The position numbers and the translations under genes were made by a program. A stretch of 64,000 bases of DNA from Tupaia tana (lineage: Eukaryota; Chordata; Mammalia; Scandentia; Tupaiidae), in assembly GCA_026018925.1 (NCBI GenBank), contig JAKSZU010000004.1, positions 10,016,017 through 10,080,016 of the forward strand, read 5' to 3'. The notes below the pieces were generated by a model. It searched no databases, was not told the DNA's origin, and was given only the letters and a program-made list of their open reading frames with translations. The first letter of the stretch is position 1. Each line of letters begins with the position of its first letter. Below are positions 15,688 through 29,935 of the stretch, one piece after another.

Positions 15688-16052
15688 ATGTCCGTCTAGT
15701 CCCCTAGGCCTGCTATCGCAGAGCGTGACAGACTGGGGTTCCAGCGGTGGACATTTATCTTCTCACCGTTCTGGAGCCGTGTTCTGGAGCCGTGATCAAC
15801 CTGTGACCCAGGTTCTCTTCATGGTGTGTAGACAGCCACCTTCTTGCCATGTCCTCCCAAGGCCTTTCCTCTGTGTGGGGGGAGAGCATTTTCTGATGTC
15901 CCCTTCTCCACCCACAAGGACACAAATCCCATCAGATTGGAGCCCCACCCTTGTAACATCATCAGCCTTAATTACCTCCTTAAAGACCCCATCGCAAGTA
16001 CAGTCACACCGGGGGCTTGAACATGTGCATTTGGAAGGGACTATAAGTGAGC
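15688..16052 (-). mobile_element. MaLR-type LTR (MST/MLT1-like), antisense
   Basis: The + strand follows the reverse complement of a MaLR LTR: 'taggcctgctatcgcagagc', 'ggacatttatcttctcaccg', 'cttcttgccatgtcctccca', 'ccttaattacctccttaaag', 'gtcacaccgggggcttgaac'. A 'cgttctggagccgtg' motif is duplicated once around 15770-15797. It is an old solo LTR with no internal region seen. Confidence 0.65.
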
Positions 16053-17314
16053 TAATAACACTACTCACTTATAAACGCTTTTTTCCTTACACAATTTAAA
16101 ATTGTTTGATCGTGGTGCTCAGGCCACAGTGCTGGGAGCACTGGAAGCAGTTTCTCTGCCTGCATTTTCAACAGAAGGTTCACAGTTTATTAAACCCTTT
16201 CAGGGTGAACCTAGACAGTGGGGAAGGATGTTCCGGCCACACGGAAGGAGGGCAGAGGCTACCCCGAGGACTTACTCTCAGGGCTCTTCCCTGGGCATCG
16301 TTCCAGATGCTTTCCTCTGTCTGCTTTTGAACTTAAAGGCGGGGCATAGGGGGAAGCGAGGCAGAGCCTGCGAAGTTTCAGAGAACAATTCATTTCACCA
16401 GGAGAAGGCCGAGGCCTGGTCAGTATATGGAGATCAGCAACTCCATGCTGGTCATCGCCCCCATCCTGTGGATAGCGCCAGCCTGGGCCCTGAGGCCAGC
16501 CCCTCTGAGGGACGCCCCCGTAGTCTACAGGTGTTCCCACATCCCAGCATCTCCATGGGCCCTCGGGGCTCGGGCAGTGCTGAGAGAGCCCCGAAAGGCT
16601 GAGGTAGCCGCACACATACAGGTGGGAGGAGAGCGGGGACATGGCAGCGCGGCGGGGAGGGCCAGCGCGTGCACACTCAGAGACAAAGACCAAGGAGGAG
16701 AAGCTGCCTTCCTGCAGACACAGGGAGCGGGCGCCGTGCCCCTCCCTTGTTCGTGGAGCTGTCCCAGGTGAGAGACAGGTGTGCCTAAGGACCTGCAGAT
16801 GTCTCCTTCAGCCGGAAGCCCCATCTCTGCAGGTTCACAGTATGGTTGAGGAGATGCACCTTCATTCCGTCACTAACTGTAGCACGACCTTAGTCCTTGG
16901 ACACTCACACCGGTGTGCAGGCCGGTGTGTAAGCAGAGAGCTAGAATCAGGGTAAGCGCTATGGAGCATGTCCAAAGCACTATGGGAAGACCCCTGGAAG
17001 GAACCACTCACTGGTGGGTGGGGGTAGGGGTGTCAAGGACGTTTTCACAAAGGAGGTGACGTTTGAGCAGGGTCTCGAAGGATGCGAGCAATCGGGATCT
17101 CAGAGCACCCATGCAAAGGCACTGACGTTCAGAACAGCCTCTTAGATCCCATTCCCTAGGCCTGGGTCGAAGTGAAGAACTGGATGGCAGGCACATCCAG
17201 ATCATGGTGAGCCCACGTGCTTGGCAAGGGGTTTGCATTTTCTCAAGACCGAGATTTTTAAGGCCCTGAGTGTTAGACTGCTGTTAGCGGCAGTAGCGAC
17301 TCCGATTGTATGCC
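16053..17314 (+). other. Intronic sequence, no recognised feature
   Basis: GC-rich, unique-looking intron of CSMD2. Several overlapping open frames on both strands (16100-16950) lack any recognisable domain and have no splice-site context suggesting exons. Confidence 0.4.
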
Positions 17315-17510
17315 TGTCCCACACCGAGCACTGAGCTGACCCTTCTGTAGAAAGGATTTTATTTCACTTTCTTAATTGCACAATGAATTAAGTTCTAATA
17401 GACCCAGTCGGGTGAAGAAACTGAGTCACAGACAGGTTGAAGGTTAAGAGACAGCTGCAGCACAGCCGGGCCGGATTTAAACCCGGTCATCCGGGTCCGG
17501 CTGCCCACGG
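17315..17510 (+). repeat. MIR SINE
   Basis: 'ccgagcactgagctgaccct', a 'gaagaaactgagtcacagac' stretch, and 'ggccggatttaaacccggtc' appear in MIR order in sense orientation. AT-rich inside and well diverged. Confidence 0.6.
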
Positions 17511-17966
17511 GCTGTGCTGCTGCTGGAAGAGGGTCTCAGAGCAGATGGAGGGGCTGGGCCTGACAGTGCGGGGTGCTCCCGGGGAGGCCACAGGCCATAC
17601 TTTCTTCTGAAGCAGAGCAGTAGCAGGAAGGGCTGCGTTGTTGAAAATTACTCTGGACAGCAGGGGCCGGGACTGGAGGGAGCTACTGGAGGAAGCAAGG
17701 CCAGTTAGGAGGTGGAAGCAGTTTCTTCTGTGGGAAAAATGGAAATGTGGAGGGAGAAAACAGATGAGAGAGATTTCGAGGATGGAATGAGAGGGGCCGA
17801 CTGGATGTGGGGGCCGAGGCAGGAGGGGTCTTACCCAACATTGTATCGCACGGTGCCTGGCGTGCAGTCGGGCCTCGGTGTGCATGTTTCAGTGAGCAAA
17901 TGCGTGGTGACTCAGTGCGTCTGAGTGGGACCACTGACCTGGGACACTAGAAAAGACATACAAAAG

Positions 17967-18225
17967 GGGACCAGCAGTTAGCGTAATGGCTATGTCGCTG
18001 GACTCCCACGTAGTCGACCGCGGTTCGAGTCCCGGACCCGGCGGCTTAAACTCACGCCGGGCGCGTGTGCGTGCGTGCCCAAGATCCCGAGAGGAGAATG
18101 GAGGAGAAGGGATTGCGGCGTGGCCATCCCCCCTGGGGGGTGATTTCCTGCTTTCTATCTCTCTGTCTCTCTCTGTCTGTCTGGCGAGCGCACGCGCCCT
18201 ATAGCAAAAACCTCTCCAAAAAAAG
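17967..18225 (+). repeat. tRNA-derived SINE, family A, youngest copy with perfect 16-bp target duplication
   Basis: This is the best-preserved copy in the window and works as a reference for the family. The head contains TTAGCGTAATGGCTATG (box A-like) and CGGTTCGAGTCCCGG (perfect box B core). Many CpGs survive (for example CGCCGGGCGCGTGTGCGTGCG). The copy ends in CCCTATAGCAAAAACCTCTCC plus a short A tail. The duplication AAAAGACATACAAAAG lies at 17951-17966 and 18226-18241 without mismatch, which means a recent insertion. Both polymerase III promoter boxes look usable. Confidence 0.93.
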
Positions 18226-18299
18226 AAAAGACATACAAAAGGAGGAGCAGCTTTGCAAGGGTCAAGGGGCACACATGGTGCCCCTCACGTTGCTGGGGG

Positions 18300-18590
18300 G
18301 CTGCTCTGTGGCCTGGGGGTGAAGGCAGCCAATCCCACAGGGCTCAGCGCACGGCTTGCTTCCTGGCCCCAGTGACTGGAGAAGTACACCAGTGCGTGTA
18401 TGTGCGTGTTCGTGTGCGTGTGTGGCCGAAATCCTGCGAAGAGGAGACCTGGTAGGAGAAGAGATTGCAGCGTGATCGTCCCCCGTCGGGCACGTTCCCC
18501 CTCTCTCCTTGTCTCTGGCAAATGCATGTGCTCTCTGGCAAAAACAAAACAAAGCAAGCAAGAAAGAAAAGAGTAAAGAAAGAAAAAAAT
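18300..18590 (+). repeat. tRNA-derived SINE, family A, old diverged copy
   Basis: Just downstream of the young copy. The head is badly decayed, but the body is clear: 'tggccgaaatcctgcgaaga' and 'gagaagagattgcagcgtga'. After it come CTCTCTCCTTGTCTCTGGCA and 'tgctctctggcaaaaacaaa'. The tail is AAAG/AAAC rich. It is clearly older than its neighbour. Confidence 0.65.
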
Positions 18591-19249
18591 GGCTGTGGCT
18601 CATCTGATGGCGTTTGGATATTTGGATGAGCTGGCTGGGAATTCTGGATAAATTGAGCTGCAAAAAGAGATCTGGGTGCTGTCCCGGCAGCGTGCGGGTA
18701 GGGGTAGAAGCCTAAGGGATGGACGTTTCTTAGAAAGAGCGGAGAGAAGGCGCTTCAGAATGGACCCGGGGACACTATCCTCGGGAGGAGAGAATGAGAC
18801 GCCTGGGGGCAGTGAATGACGAAGGTGCGTGGAGAGGCAGGTGTTGAGCCATGAAGTGACCATGTAAAGGCGGGAGGAACTTCCAGTAGGACATGGCTCA
18901 TGACGGCAGTGATGAAATAAGCCTTCGTGGAAAAGAGCCCACTGACTCGGGCTTTAAAGATCTTCTCGTGAGGCTCCAGGCAGTGCAAGCAGCAGTGGGG
19001 TGGGGGAGAGTGGATGGGGTGAGGCCGTGGAGGGCAGCGGGCCGAGGAAGGAAGGACGGGGCTGGGCAGTAGCATGTGAGGGAGGTGGGGTGGAGAGAAA
19101 AGTCGGGGGCTGCTCTGGGGTATTTGTTAGGAGTGTTGGAAAGTGGCGTGTGTTCCCAGGCTGAGCAGACAGGAGCGAGGAAGAGCGTGAACACATAGGA
19201 GAACGAGGAAGGTGAGAGCGTGGAGTAAACAGATAAAATAATAATAATA

Positions 19250-19472
19250 TGTATTATATATATAGTTTATATGTTTAGTTATTTCATTTATGTATGCCAT
19301 GAGTAAGAGACAGAGAGGAAAATAGATCCGGCCTCCCTGACCAGGTCCCGGTGCCGTGATCACTCAGCCTTCGTCCGCCGGCCCAGACCATGTTCCCAGC
19401 ATGCTCCAGGGGGCCTGCACACATGAACCCCTAACCTTCCCGTGTAGGTCTGCCTCACAGACTGGCCGGTGT
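19250..19472 (-). repeat. tRNA-derived SINE, family B, antisense, diverged
   Basis: An AT-rich tail (TATATATAGTTTATATG), 'ccatgagtaagagacagaga' and 'gatcactcagccttcgtccg' are followed by 'cacacatgaacccctaacct'. They come in the same order as in the better copy at 6855-7049. 18591-19250 holds purine-rich sequence with no recognised feature. Confidence 0.5.
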
Positions 19473-20764
19473 CTTGCTCCTGGACCCGAGATCCGTAAAG
19501 CGCAGTCGAGTGGTTCTGATTAGCTGAGCTTACATGATAAATATCCCCGCCCCACCCCCTGGCCCAGACGCACCGCCTTTCTCACTAGGAACACCAGACG
19601 CACTGTCACATTTGCATGCATGTGAACCTTGCTGGATCAGGAGAGTTAATCCGCCTTCACTGGAAAAGAAGGAAAAGCGGGGCTGGAGAGAGAATGAGAA
19701 TGGGAGGGAGAAGGGAGGAAGAGCGAAAGGAAAGCTCGTTTCATAAACTTCAGAAGCCAAAGATAACAGCGTTTTGATCACTCACTCCTTGGGGATTATC
19801 AGTGTCAGTCTTCCCCTGCGAGACCTGAAGAACAGAGAAGTAACTCTCCAGGCAAGTGATCTCCAGCTAGTGCAAATGTCAGGTGTGCATGTCTGTCTGT
19901 CGACTCGCTTATTCATTAAACGAATGTCTACTCACGCCCTGTGCAAGGTGCTGGTGGTCAGAGGGGTTTCCTACCATGGCTAGGTGTCTCCAGAGGGACT
20001 TCGGCATGGCCTCGTCCGAGCCCAGGCACGATTCCTTCCTCCCGCTCCACCGAGTGTTAGAATTTACCCTAGAGCTGGCTGGGCCCTGGACCCTTGCATA
20101 GGCCACTCTGTCTGACGACAGCCTGGCACCTGCCCAGCCAGGACTCTGGGTGAGCACGCATCACTCACCGTGCCGCACTGTCCTCTGTGCACTCACCCCA
20201 TCCCGACCTCCTGTGTCACGCTGCGAGGTCTCCGAGGGCAGCTCCCGTGTCTCTCTCTCCTCCCATGTCCCTCCACAGCCAGCACTGGGCAGGTCCACAC
20301 TCACTGCCGTCGGCCAGCAGACGAGTAGATAGTGAATGAGCGAAGGGCATTCTGCTCTCAGAACCACCAGAATAAGCCTAAGGCCATGACCGAAGTTCCC
20401 AAACCACTAGAAGACCTCAGCCCTACTCCTGGGCTTCCCAGCTCTCCCAAAAGCCCCTCAGAGGGACTGGAGCCTCCCTCCTTGGCTCCAGAGGGCTCAG
20501 GTCTTCAGCCTTCCTGCGGCCTGTCACCCAGTCGTGTCTCTCCAGCGGGCCCTCAGCGAGGAGGCGGGAATCATTCCAGTCATGCCCAGCACAGGGACGC
20601 CTTTCCTTCCGGAGCTGACAGTCACACTGACAGCTACACTGGTAAACTGAGGCCGAGTGGGCCAAGGTCGGCCCTCGGGAGCTCGGAGAAGTGCCCGGGG
20701 AGGAACGGGAGGGGGACTAGAGCACCACGTTATGGGGAGCCCTCTAACTAGCCCAGCAAGGGCA
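19473..20764 (+). other. Intronic sequence, no recognised feature
   Basis: No coding or named repeat signal that I can support. Short L2-like wording appears around 19885-19960 (cttattcattaaacgaatgt) but is too decayed to claim. Confidence 0.4.
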
Positions 20765-20850
20765 GGGGCAGGGGTTGGCAAACTCTTCTCTGGTGGCAGG
20801 AGCTATTCTTCAGAACCTGTAGCCAGTGGGTGTAGTCGGCTGTGAGCTGC
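20765..20850 (+). mobile_element. hAT/MER-type DNA transposon relic (short)
   Basis: GGGGTTGGCAAACTCTTCTC is the terminal motif of a widely dispersed non-autonomous mammalian DNA transposon ('ggtcggcaaact...'). Only the end and a decayed remainder survive. Confidence 0.4.
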
Positions 20851-21407
20851 CGACTCCTCCCCAGAGGTGTAAACAATACACGGTTTATTCCCCCCGTATG
20901 TCCAGTGTCAGCAGTAGCGAGCCGAGGGCTGGCTTGGCGACTCCCTTGGTGCCTTGAGCACCTTGCATTTTCCCCTCTATCATTCCGTGCATGTGGCTTT
21001 CGTCCTCATGGTCATAAAAAGGCTGCTTCACCCTGTCCTCACTACTGCATACCCAGAAAAGCCAGGAGAAAGGTAGGAGGATGCTCTGTGGACCCCCCGC
21101 CCATGTCTCACTGCTCACAGGTCTGCCGCGGAGCTGCCCTTAGCACTGGGGCTGGCCCAGGACATGGCCACACTCCAGCCAAGTCAGGGTTCTGTTAGGA
21201 AGGGACAGTGGGAGGAATACCTAAAGTAAACCATTCCCACAGCTGCCACAGAATCCCAAAATATCAACTAGATCAGAAACGGACCTGTTTTGGTTGAAGC
21301 AGGGTCTCACCCACCCTGGCTTCTTTTCCATCTTTGTGGGTGGCCCCTGAAGTACCTTTCTGGAACCCTAGGGTATCAGAGAACCCAGTCTGAAAATCAT
21401 TGCTCTA

Positions 21408-21606
21408 GGGCAGAGGTTATCAAACTTTCTGTATAGTGCCATGTAAGTATTTTAGGCTTTGAGGATTGTGTAAGATCCTGTTGCATACTCTTCATTCTGG
21501 ATTTTTTTTAACTCTTAAAAAAAACCCTTCTTAACTCTGTGGACCATGTCAAGGTCACCTACAGGCCAGATCTGGCAGAGGGGCATAGCTTTCCAACCCC
21601 TGCTAC
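21408..21606 (+). mobile_element. hAT/MER-type DNA transposon relic
   Basis: It begins 'gcagaggttatcaaactttc', continues through 'tattttaggctttgaggatt', and ends 'ggccagatctggcagagggg' and 'ccaacccctgc'. The opening and closing motifs are the two inverted ends of the same transposon family as 20765 and 23286. Region 20851-21407 shows nothing else I can name. Confidence 0.55.
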
Positions 21607-23285
21607 AGGCAATAACTGGGGGATGAGCTCCAGCGGGCCAGAGCCCGGCGAGGCGGGTGGTACAGAAAAGCAGTCCTTGTACAAAACAGCCCCAGTCTAG
21701 ACCTTTTGGGGCTCCAGCACCCCAGACAATACCCCTGAGCTGCTGGGTCCCAAGAATCGGGCCTGGCTGGCAGAGTTGAGAGTCCCACCCCACGGGAGAT
21801 CCCTGACAGGTCTGTCCAGGGCCCCGGGGCAGACACGCTCCATGGCCCCAGTCTGTCCCCCACAGTTCTCAGGACCAGCCGGCCGTGTCCAGGGCCTGCT
21901 CTCCAGACTTCCTCTGCCACTCTCCTCCGCCACGAAGACACTCAGGCTTCTCCTAAGCCCCCTTCGCTCCTAGGCCCCGCACCAGCCTCTGCTGGTCTGC
22001 CTGCCTCCAATTGTCCCGTCATGCTGAGAGGTAGCTGCCCATCAGCCGGCCCACGGAGTCCAGGCTGCTTGCTCTGGCTGCCAGGGGGAAATGGCAGACC
22101 CAGCCCTGCTGTTCTCCCACCCCGCCCCTTCGCTCCACATGCCCACAGGCAGCCGGGACCTCACCCTTCTCCCCCCTGCCAGGCCCAGCGCACCCGCCTC
22201 CCGTCTCCCTCCCCGGCAGTCCTCCGGCACCCACCGCCTGTGCCACGTCCTTGGCATCCAGGTTCTGCTCTAACCCAGGCTCACGAGACAACTTCCAGGA
22301 AGGAGCTCACCTGGTGCGTGGCAGGTGCAGGTGCTCAGCGACCGTGTCCGGAATGACGGGTTCATCTGTTCATTGGTGCGCTGGGCTGAGTCCGTGTCCG
22401 TGTCCGCGCTGGGTGCAAATGTGCCTCCGTGATCTCCTGTTGCACGTGCTGCCATTTCTCTGCCTCGGAGAGGCGCCTTGTGAGCCCGGCTGGTCTGCAA
22501 GTCAGTCAGTCATTATAGGAGCCTGTCTTTAAACAAAGGCCGGCGCAGGAGCGGGTGAAGGAAAGCGCGGTACGCGGTGCCTGCAGCGTCAGCAGCCGCA
22601 GGGCTGTGTCGAGCCGTCTTCCTGGTGTGATTAGCTCCCACGTTAGGGTCACCGCTCCCACAGGGCTTACATCGGTGGCAGTTCTAATCAGTGATGTGGA
22701 TCATTTTATGACTCTGGGTTCTGGCCTTCGAAACAGTACTTTCTATTATGGGCCTAATAATCATTCACTCCCTTTTGTGGAAGTGGCTTACTGAGCAGTG
22801 TCCTCTGCTCGCAGCTGGCTGGAAGGGGCTGATGGGGCGAGAAGGTGTGGCCGGGACTAGTCTCTGCAGAGCCCCAGCTCCTCCTCCCACGGAGGCGCCC
22901 CCCTCGTGGTATTAGCACCCACGGGATCCAGAGGGAGAGCCTCACGAAGGCTCGGGAGGATCCCTCCTGGGTCCTCTCTGTGGACCTGAGACCTTGCAGA
23001 GCACCGTGAGGCGGTGGAGCAGGCTGGCAAGGGGCCAGCCTCCGCCTCCCTGCTGCGAGTCGCAGCTCCACCCCTTAGCAGCCTAGGATCTCTGTGCCTG
23101 GGATTTTTCGTTTGCAAAATGGAAGTAACCAAAGAGGTTCCGTTGTGGGTCTCCCATGAGCCCATAGGTGTGTGTTCAGAGCGGAGCTGAGCACAGCGTG
23201 GGTGTCGGGTCTTGCAGTGAAGAAGTCCCGTAAGAGCCGACGAGCACAGGCTGAGTGGTTAAGTGTCCCGAACGGTCTCCTAGAC
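21607..23285 (+). other. Intronic sequence, no gene seen
   Basis: GC-rich, with an AT-richer stretch at 22620-22800 (TTTCTATTATGGGCCTAATAATC) that looks non-repetitive. A MIR-like phrase lies near 23085-23150 ('ttttcgtttgcaaaatggaa'). No exon signal. Confidence 0.4.
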
Positions 23286-23470
23286 CCAGGGTCGGCAAGC
23301 TGGAGTCCGTGGTCCAACCCAGCTGTTGCTGGCTTTGCAGGTGACACTGTGCTGGAACAAGCCATGCCCTGCAGTGTGCGGCAGAGTTCATGCCACACCA
23401 GCAGGAGCATTCAATCTACGGATTTACTACTGGCCCCTTGCGGAAATAGTCTGCCACCCTTTGTTCTAGA
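23286..23470 (-). mobile_element. hAT/MER-type DNA transposon relic
   Basis: It starts 'cagggtcggcaagctggagt', passes through 'gtgacactgtgctggaacaa', and ends 'ggaaatagtctgccaccctt'. This matches the same transposon family read in the opposite direction to the copy at 21408. Confidence 0.55.
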
Positions 23471-24119
23471 TGGTAACTGCCGTGAGGTGTCCGAGAGCTA
23501 GCAACGCCTCCGTGCTGGAGGGAAGATGTCCTCCCACTCGACATGTGCTGAGCCCTGCCCCGGGCCGGGCCGGCACCGAGCACTGGTGGTCCAGAGGCAG
23601 TGAGGCCTGACCCCTGGCCTCCAGGAGCTCATGGAGTCATCAAGGAACAGTAGACAGATCAGCCCCAGCCCCAGCCCAGCAGGCAGGCACCCACACGTAG
23701 GTGAGAGGGCGGCTGGGCACGGAGCACCCCCAGTCCAGGCTGGGCAGAGAGAGAGCTCAAGGGTGAGGAGAGGTCTGCCAGCAGAATGATGGGGAGGGAG
23801 AACACAGGCTCACGTGCTGGGGACGCCAGGAGCCAGGTGGCCACACAGGTGTGCGCAGTGGAGGGGGACGTCAGCAGAAAGCAGGTACGGGGCCCTTCCT
23901 CGTGCCAGCGAGCACGTGCAGGTGGTCAGTGCGTGGTGCACAGGGCCCTCCCTGTGTGGCGGGACAGTGGAGGGCCAGGGTGGGAACGCAAGTCTGGCCT
24001 GAGAAATGACTCTGCGATGATGTCATTAGCCAATGAGGAACGTTCTAGATGGGAGGAAGGGCCAAGAACCCCCCTCACTATCGACAGTGAGTCGCGCCCC
24101 CTTTATGGACCCCCGTGCC
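23471..24119 (+). other. Intronic sequence, no recognised gene
   Basis: GC-rich. A decayed repeat-like phrase 'ctccaggagctcatggagtc' lies near 23620. The open frame starting at 23786 has no domain that I recognise. Confidence 0.4.
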
Positions 24120-24500
24120 CTCTGGCTGCCCCAGGCCCACGTCCCGCTTGGATGAGTGCTGTGGTCCGGCCTCCGTCTGCCCCACCTCTACGCAGAGGTC
24201 CCGTGCCAGGCCTTTACTCACGGCTCTCTAATCCCCACTACCTTTCTGGCAGAGCCCAAGCCCTCAGCATGGTAGGCAGCCTTTATGATCCGGCTCCTCC
24301 TGTTTCTCTGATGTTGCCACCCCCGCCCCACATGAAGAATTCCAGAAGAATGAGAAGTCTCTGGATAACCGTACCTTCCTAGGCCTCTGCTCTTCCCTCT
24401 GCCTGACTGCTCTCCCTTCCTAGCCACTGAATTCCAGTTCTTCCTCCAAACTCAGGGCTTCATTTCCTCCAAGAGGCTACCTTTAACCTGTCCCCTAGCC
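24120..24500 (+). repeat. L2 LINE fragment
   Basis: 'gctcttccctctgcctgact', 'ccagttcttcctccaaactc' and 'catttcctccaagaggctac' form the typical sequence near the 3' end of L2, sense orientation. The long overlapping open frames here come from the old repeat's pyrimidine bias. Confidence 0.55.
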
Positions 24501-24949
24501 AAGGACAGTCATTCTGCATGTCTGTCTGCAGACTGAGCCACCAAAGTGCTTATTCAGAGACGTTCCTCCCTGTGAATCGTGTGCCTGCATGCAGGGCCCC
24601 TGCAGAGGTGGTACCCAGGTCCTGACTGAGGGAGCAGCCGTTTGCCTCTGAGATACCTGAAAGAACCTTGGGGTGAGGCTCCGCAGGGTCCTGGCCCTTG
24701 GGTTCGGCTGGAGGATATGTGCAGAGAGTATCAGTTGCAACTAGGAAAAGGAGAAAACGCCCGTGGGAACCCGTACTCCTGGAGTCGCAGCATAGAGAGG
24801 AAAGGAAAACTTCAGCTCCCCGTTGTGGGAGGGCAGATCATCATGGGATTGCAACCAGGTTCACACGGAAATCGGAGACCCAGATTAGCAATTCCAAGTG
24901 GGTGCTCTGCGTGTCCTGCCTTCACTAGTGGCACCCCCCCGCCCCCACA

Positions 24950-25860
24950 GGCCCAACTGCCTATGCCAGAACCCGGCAAGTTGTCGTATGTCTCCACAGC
25001 CCCACCTCCATCCAGTCACAGCCCTCAGACTGCTAGGACCTGGCCTCCCCTACACTCTCGTCACTCACCTGCACCTGCCACAGAAGCCTGGAGTGGCCCT
25101 CACCTCTGACCTCATTCCCTTCCCGCCGTTCGGGTCCACACAACCAGCCAGGGTGATACTTGCTCAAACGTCTGTGCGTCCCCGTCACCCTGACACCTGC
25201 TACTCAAAACTCTTCTGCCACTCCTCCAGGGGTGAACCTTTATTCTTCTGGGGAGAGGGACATGAGGCCTTTTGGGCCACACTCCAGGCAACCTTCTCAA
25301 GTCTGGACCGTCCTAGTTTACCTCCTTGCACTGAAGACCACCCCCCCCATTTCCTCCAGAGTGAGGCAGCTAGCAGGTACTCCCAGTCTGTAGACTTTCC
25401 ATAAACACTCATTCTGGAACGTTCCATCTCTGCTGCAAATCAGGCCCTGTGCCCCTGTGCACCTGGCTCCCTGTCAGAGCGTGCTCCTCCCTCTCCCAAC
25501 ATACCCCTTGGGCCTTAGGGAGTCTTCCATACCCTCTGGGATTCACTCAGGCTCCACCATCATGTGCAGCCTCCCTCCTCCCCCACGGTTGACGGGGTAC
25601 GCTGCGGGCTCCTCTCTGCTCCCACAACCCCCGCCAGAGCATCTGCCACCCAGCATTGTGGCTGTCACTTTCCTGTCTCCTCCTCCCCACCCCCCCCCCA
25701 CCCCCCCCCCCCGGGCAGGGACCGTGTCTTGCTCACTGCCGAGCCCCACCTCCCAGCCAGGCGTACGAGGAAGGTTTAGCAAATACGTGTGGAAGGCAGG
25801 ACCGAAACAAGTTAAAAGGGAGGGACCCTGTCACAATCTCCTTCTGAAAACATTCATTTA
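24950..25860 (+). other. Pyrimidine-rich intron stretch with probable L2-like pieces
   Basis: Long C/T-rich tract on the + strand. Fragments such as 'gggcagggaccgtgtcttgc' (25714-25733) resemble the L2 3' region. The antisense Gly-rich frames are compositional. No gene supported. Confidence 0.35.
25685..25712 (+). repeat. Poly(C) tract
   Basis: About 26 C with two A interruptions, in a C-rich context. Length calls here are error-prone in sequencing. Confidence 0.9.
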
Positions 25861-26218
25861 GTCAACAAATAAACAAGCAAAAAGGATAGAAAAGGCAGGC
25901 AGAGGAAAAGCTGAGCGAAACCTCCATACGTCCCTGGGGACAAGAGAGATGAGATTCCACATGTGGCCTGAAAAATTGCCACCAAGCACACAGGGACTTC
26001 TGTGCATTAAACCATGAAGAAAGAATCCTATCGGCTTGTAGCAGCCAGATGGGCCGGGGTTGCTGTAACGTCCCTGGGCTGGCCAGATGTGCCGTGACCA
26101 TCTTCAGAAACACCAGGGGGCCCCGGAGACTGTGTGGCCTGAGAGAAACGAGAAATGGCGCGTGCTGAGAAGAGTGGCTCAGAAAAGATCCGTCTGCGGA
26201 GGGCAGTGTCACCAGTGA

Positions 26219-27497
<1,279 letters not shown>

Positions 27498-27631
27498 CAC
27501 TATATTAGAGTTCTTCAGAGAAACAGCCAATAGGAGGGAGGTAGGTGGTAGGTAGATAGATGATAGTTAGAGAGAGAGAGAGATATAGATAGATGGTAGA
27601 TAGATACAGATATAGATAGGTAGATAGAGAT

Positions 27632-27681
<50 letters not shown>

Positions 27682-28255
27682 GATAGATGATTAGATAGAT
27701 AGACATACAGACAGAGATAGATGACGGAAAGAGTTAGATAGATTCTAGATAGGTAGGTAGCTAGAGACAGACACAGACAGGTAAAAAGATCTGTTACAAG
27801 GAGTGGCTCAACTGGCTGTCTCACGTGAGCTGTGCGGGGAGGACTCACAGCTGCCTCCTGTGATTTTGGAGGCTGACAGGTCCCAGATCTGATCTGGCAA
27901 GCTAGAGACCCAAGAGTCTGCTGTAGCTCAGTGCAGAGGCTGATAGGCCTGAGACCTAGGAAGAGCCGATGTTTCCGTTCCAGTCTAAAAGCTGAAAAGA
28001 AGCTGCTGTCCCAGTTTAAAGGCAACCAGACAGAAGAATGTCTGCCTTCTGTTCTGTTGGTTCTTTTCGTTCACTTGGTCTCTCAGCTGATTGGATGAGG
28101 TGTGTCCACTTTAAGGGAGGCCAAGCTGCTTTCTCAGTCTATTGGTTTAAGGTTAATTTCATCCAAATATACCATCAGAGAAATGCCCAGGGTAATGTTT
28201 GACCAAATATCTGGACAACCTGTGGTCCAGTCAAGTTGACAGATAAACTGCCCCT
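27498..28255 (-). mobile_element. Old LTR relic (ERVL/MLT2-like), antisense
   Basis: The left end reads 'attagagttcttcagagaaa' then 'cagccaataggagg'. The right part has 'tgattggatgaggtgtgtcc', 'ttaatttcatccaaatatac', 'taatgtttgaccaaatatct', 'ggtccagtcaagttgacaga'. This is the reverse complement of a common mammalian LTR-like repeat. The family name is from memory and uncertain. The GATA microsatellite at 27541 has expanded inside it. Confidence 0.5.
27541..27785 (+). repeat. (GATA)n/(TAGA)n compound microsatellite
   Basis: GATA-type repeats with GGTA and GAGA interruptions. The longest uninterrupted run of about 11-12 units is at about 27635-27680. Such loci are usually length-polymorphic. 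Confidence 0.95.
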
Positions 28256-28439
28256 CGCATCCACCTGCCCTTGTCCCGGTGCACCCCTCCCCACCTGGTT
28301 TGCTGGCCAGTTTGCACACCAAGATGCCACAATCCCAGCCTCCTCGCCTCCCATGACCCCACTGCTGTCATAAAGAACACCTTAGAGCACCAAAGCAAAG
28401 AGGATTCGTGGGTGTCATACAGCACAATCCACAAATTTA

Positions 28440-28560
28440 AACTGGAATAAAAAAACCCAGAGAGGCTCAACTACTTCACCAAGGTCCCACAGCAAATGAA
28501 TGGCAGAGCCGGGCTTCGACCCAGATCTCCGAGTAGGTGTAGTGGGGCTCCCAGAAAGTC
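28440..28560 (+). repeat. MIR fragment
   Basis: 'cccagagaggctcaactact', 'ccaaggtcccacagcaaatg' and 'agagccgggcttcgacccag' are the MIR 3' half in order. Confidence 0.65.
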
Positions 28561-29764
<1,204 letters not shown>

Positions 29765-29784
29765 TGAACTTCACCTTGGGAGTC

Positions 29785-29935
29785 TGAGTCAGAGACTTGA
29801 GGCCTGGCTTTGGGGTCAGAAAGCCCTGGGTTCAAACCCTGGTTTGCCCTGCACTAGCTTTCCTTCCTCGGGCACGGCACTGGGCTGCCCGAGCCCCGGC
29901 CTCTTTCTCTGCTCACGTGGCCTTCCAGGGTGGTT
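29785..29935 (+). repeat. MIR 5' half
   Basis: 'gggtcagaaagccctgggtt' and 'caaaccctggtttgccctgc' then 'gcactagctttccttcctcg' correspond to the MIR 5' part. It sits only about 45 bp downstream of the exon donor. Confidence 0.6.

Noticed and set aside
17967-18045. tRNA gene
   Set aside because: Box A and B are present, but the sequence continues into a SINE body with a poly(A) tail and target duplication, and cloverleaf pairing is poor. It is a SINE head.
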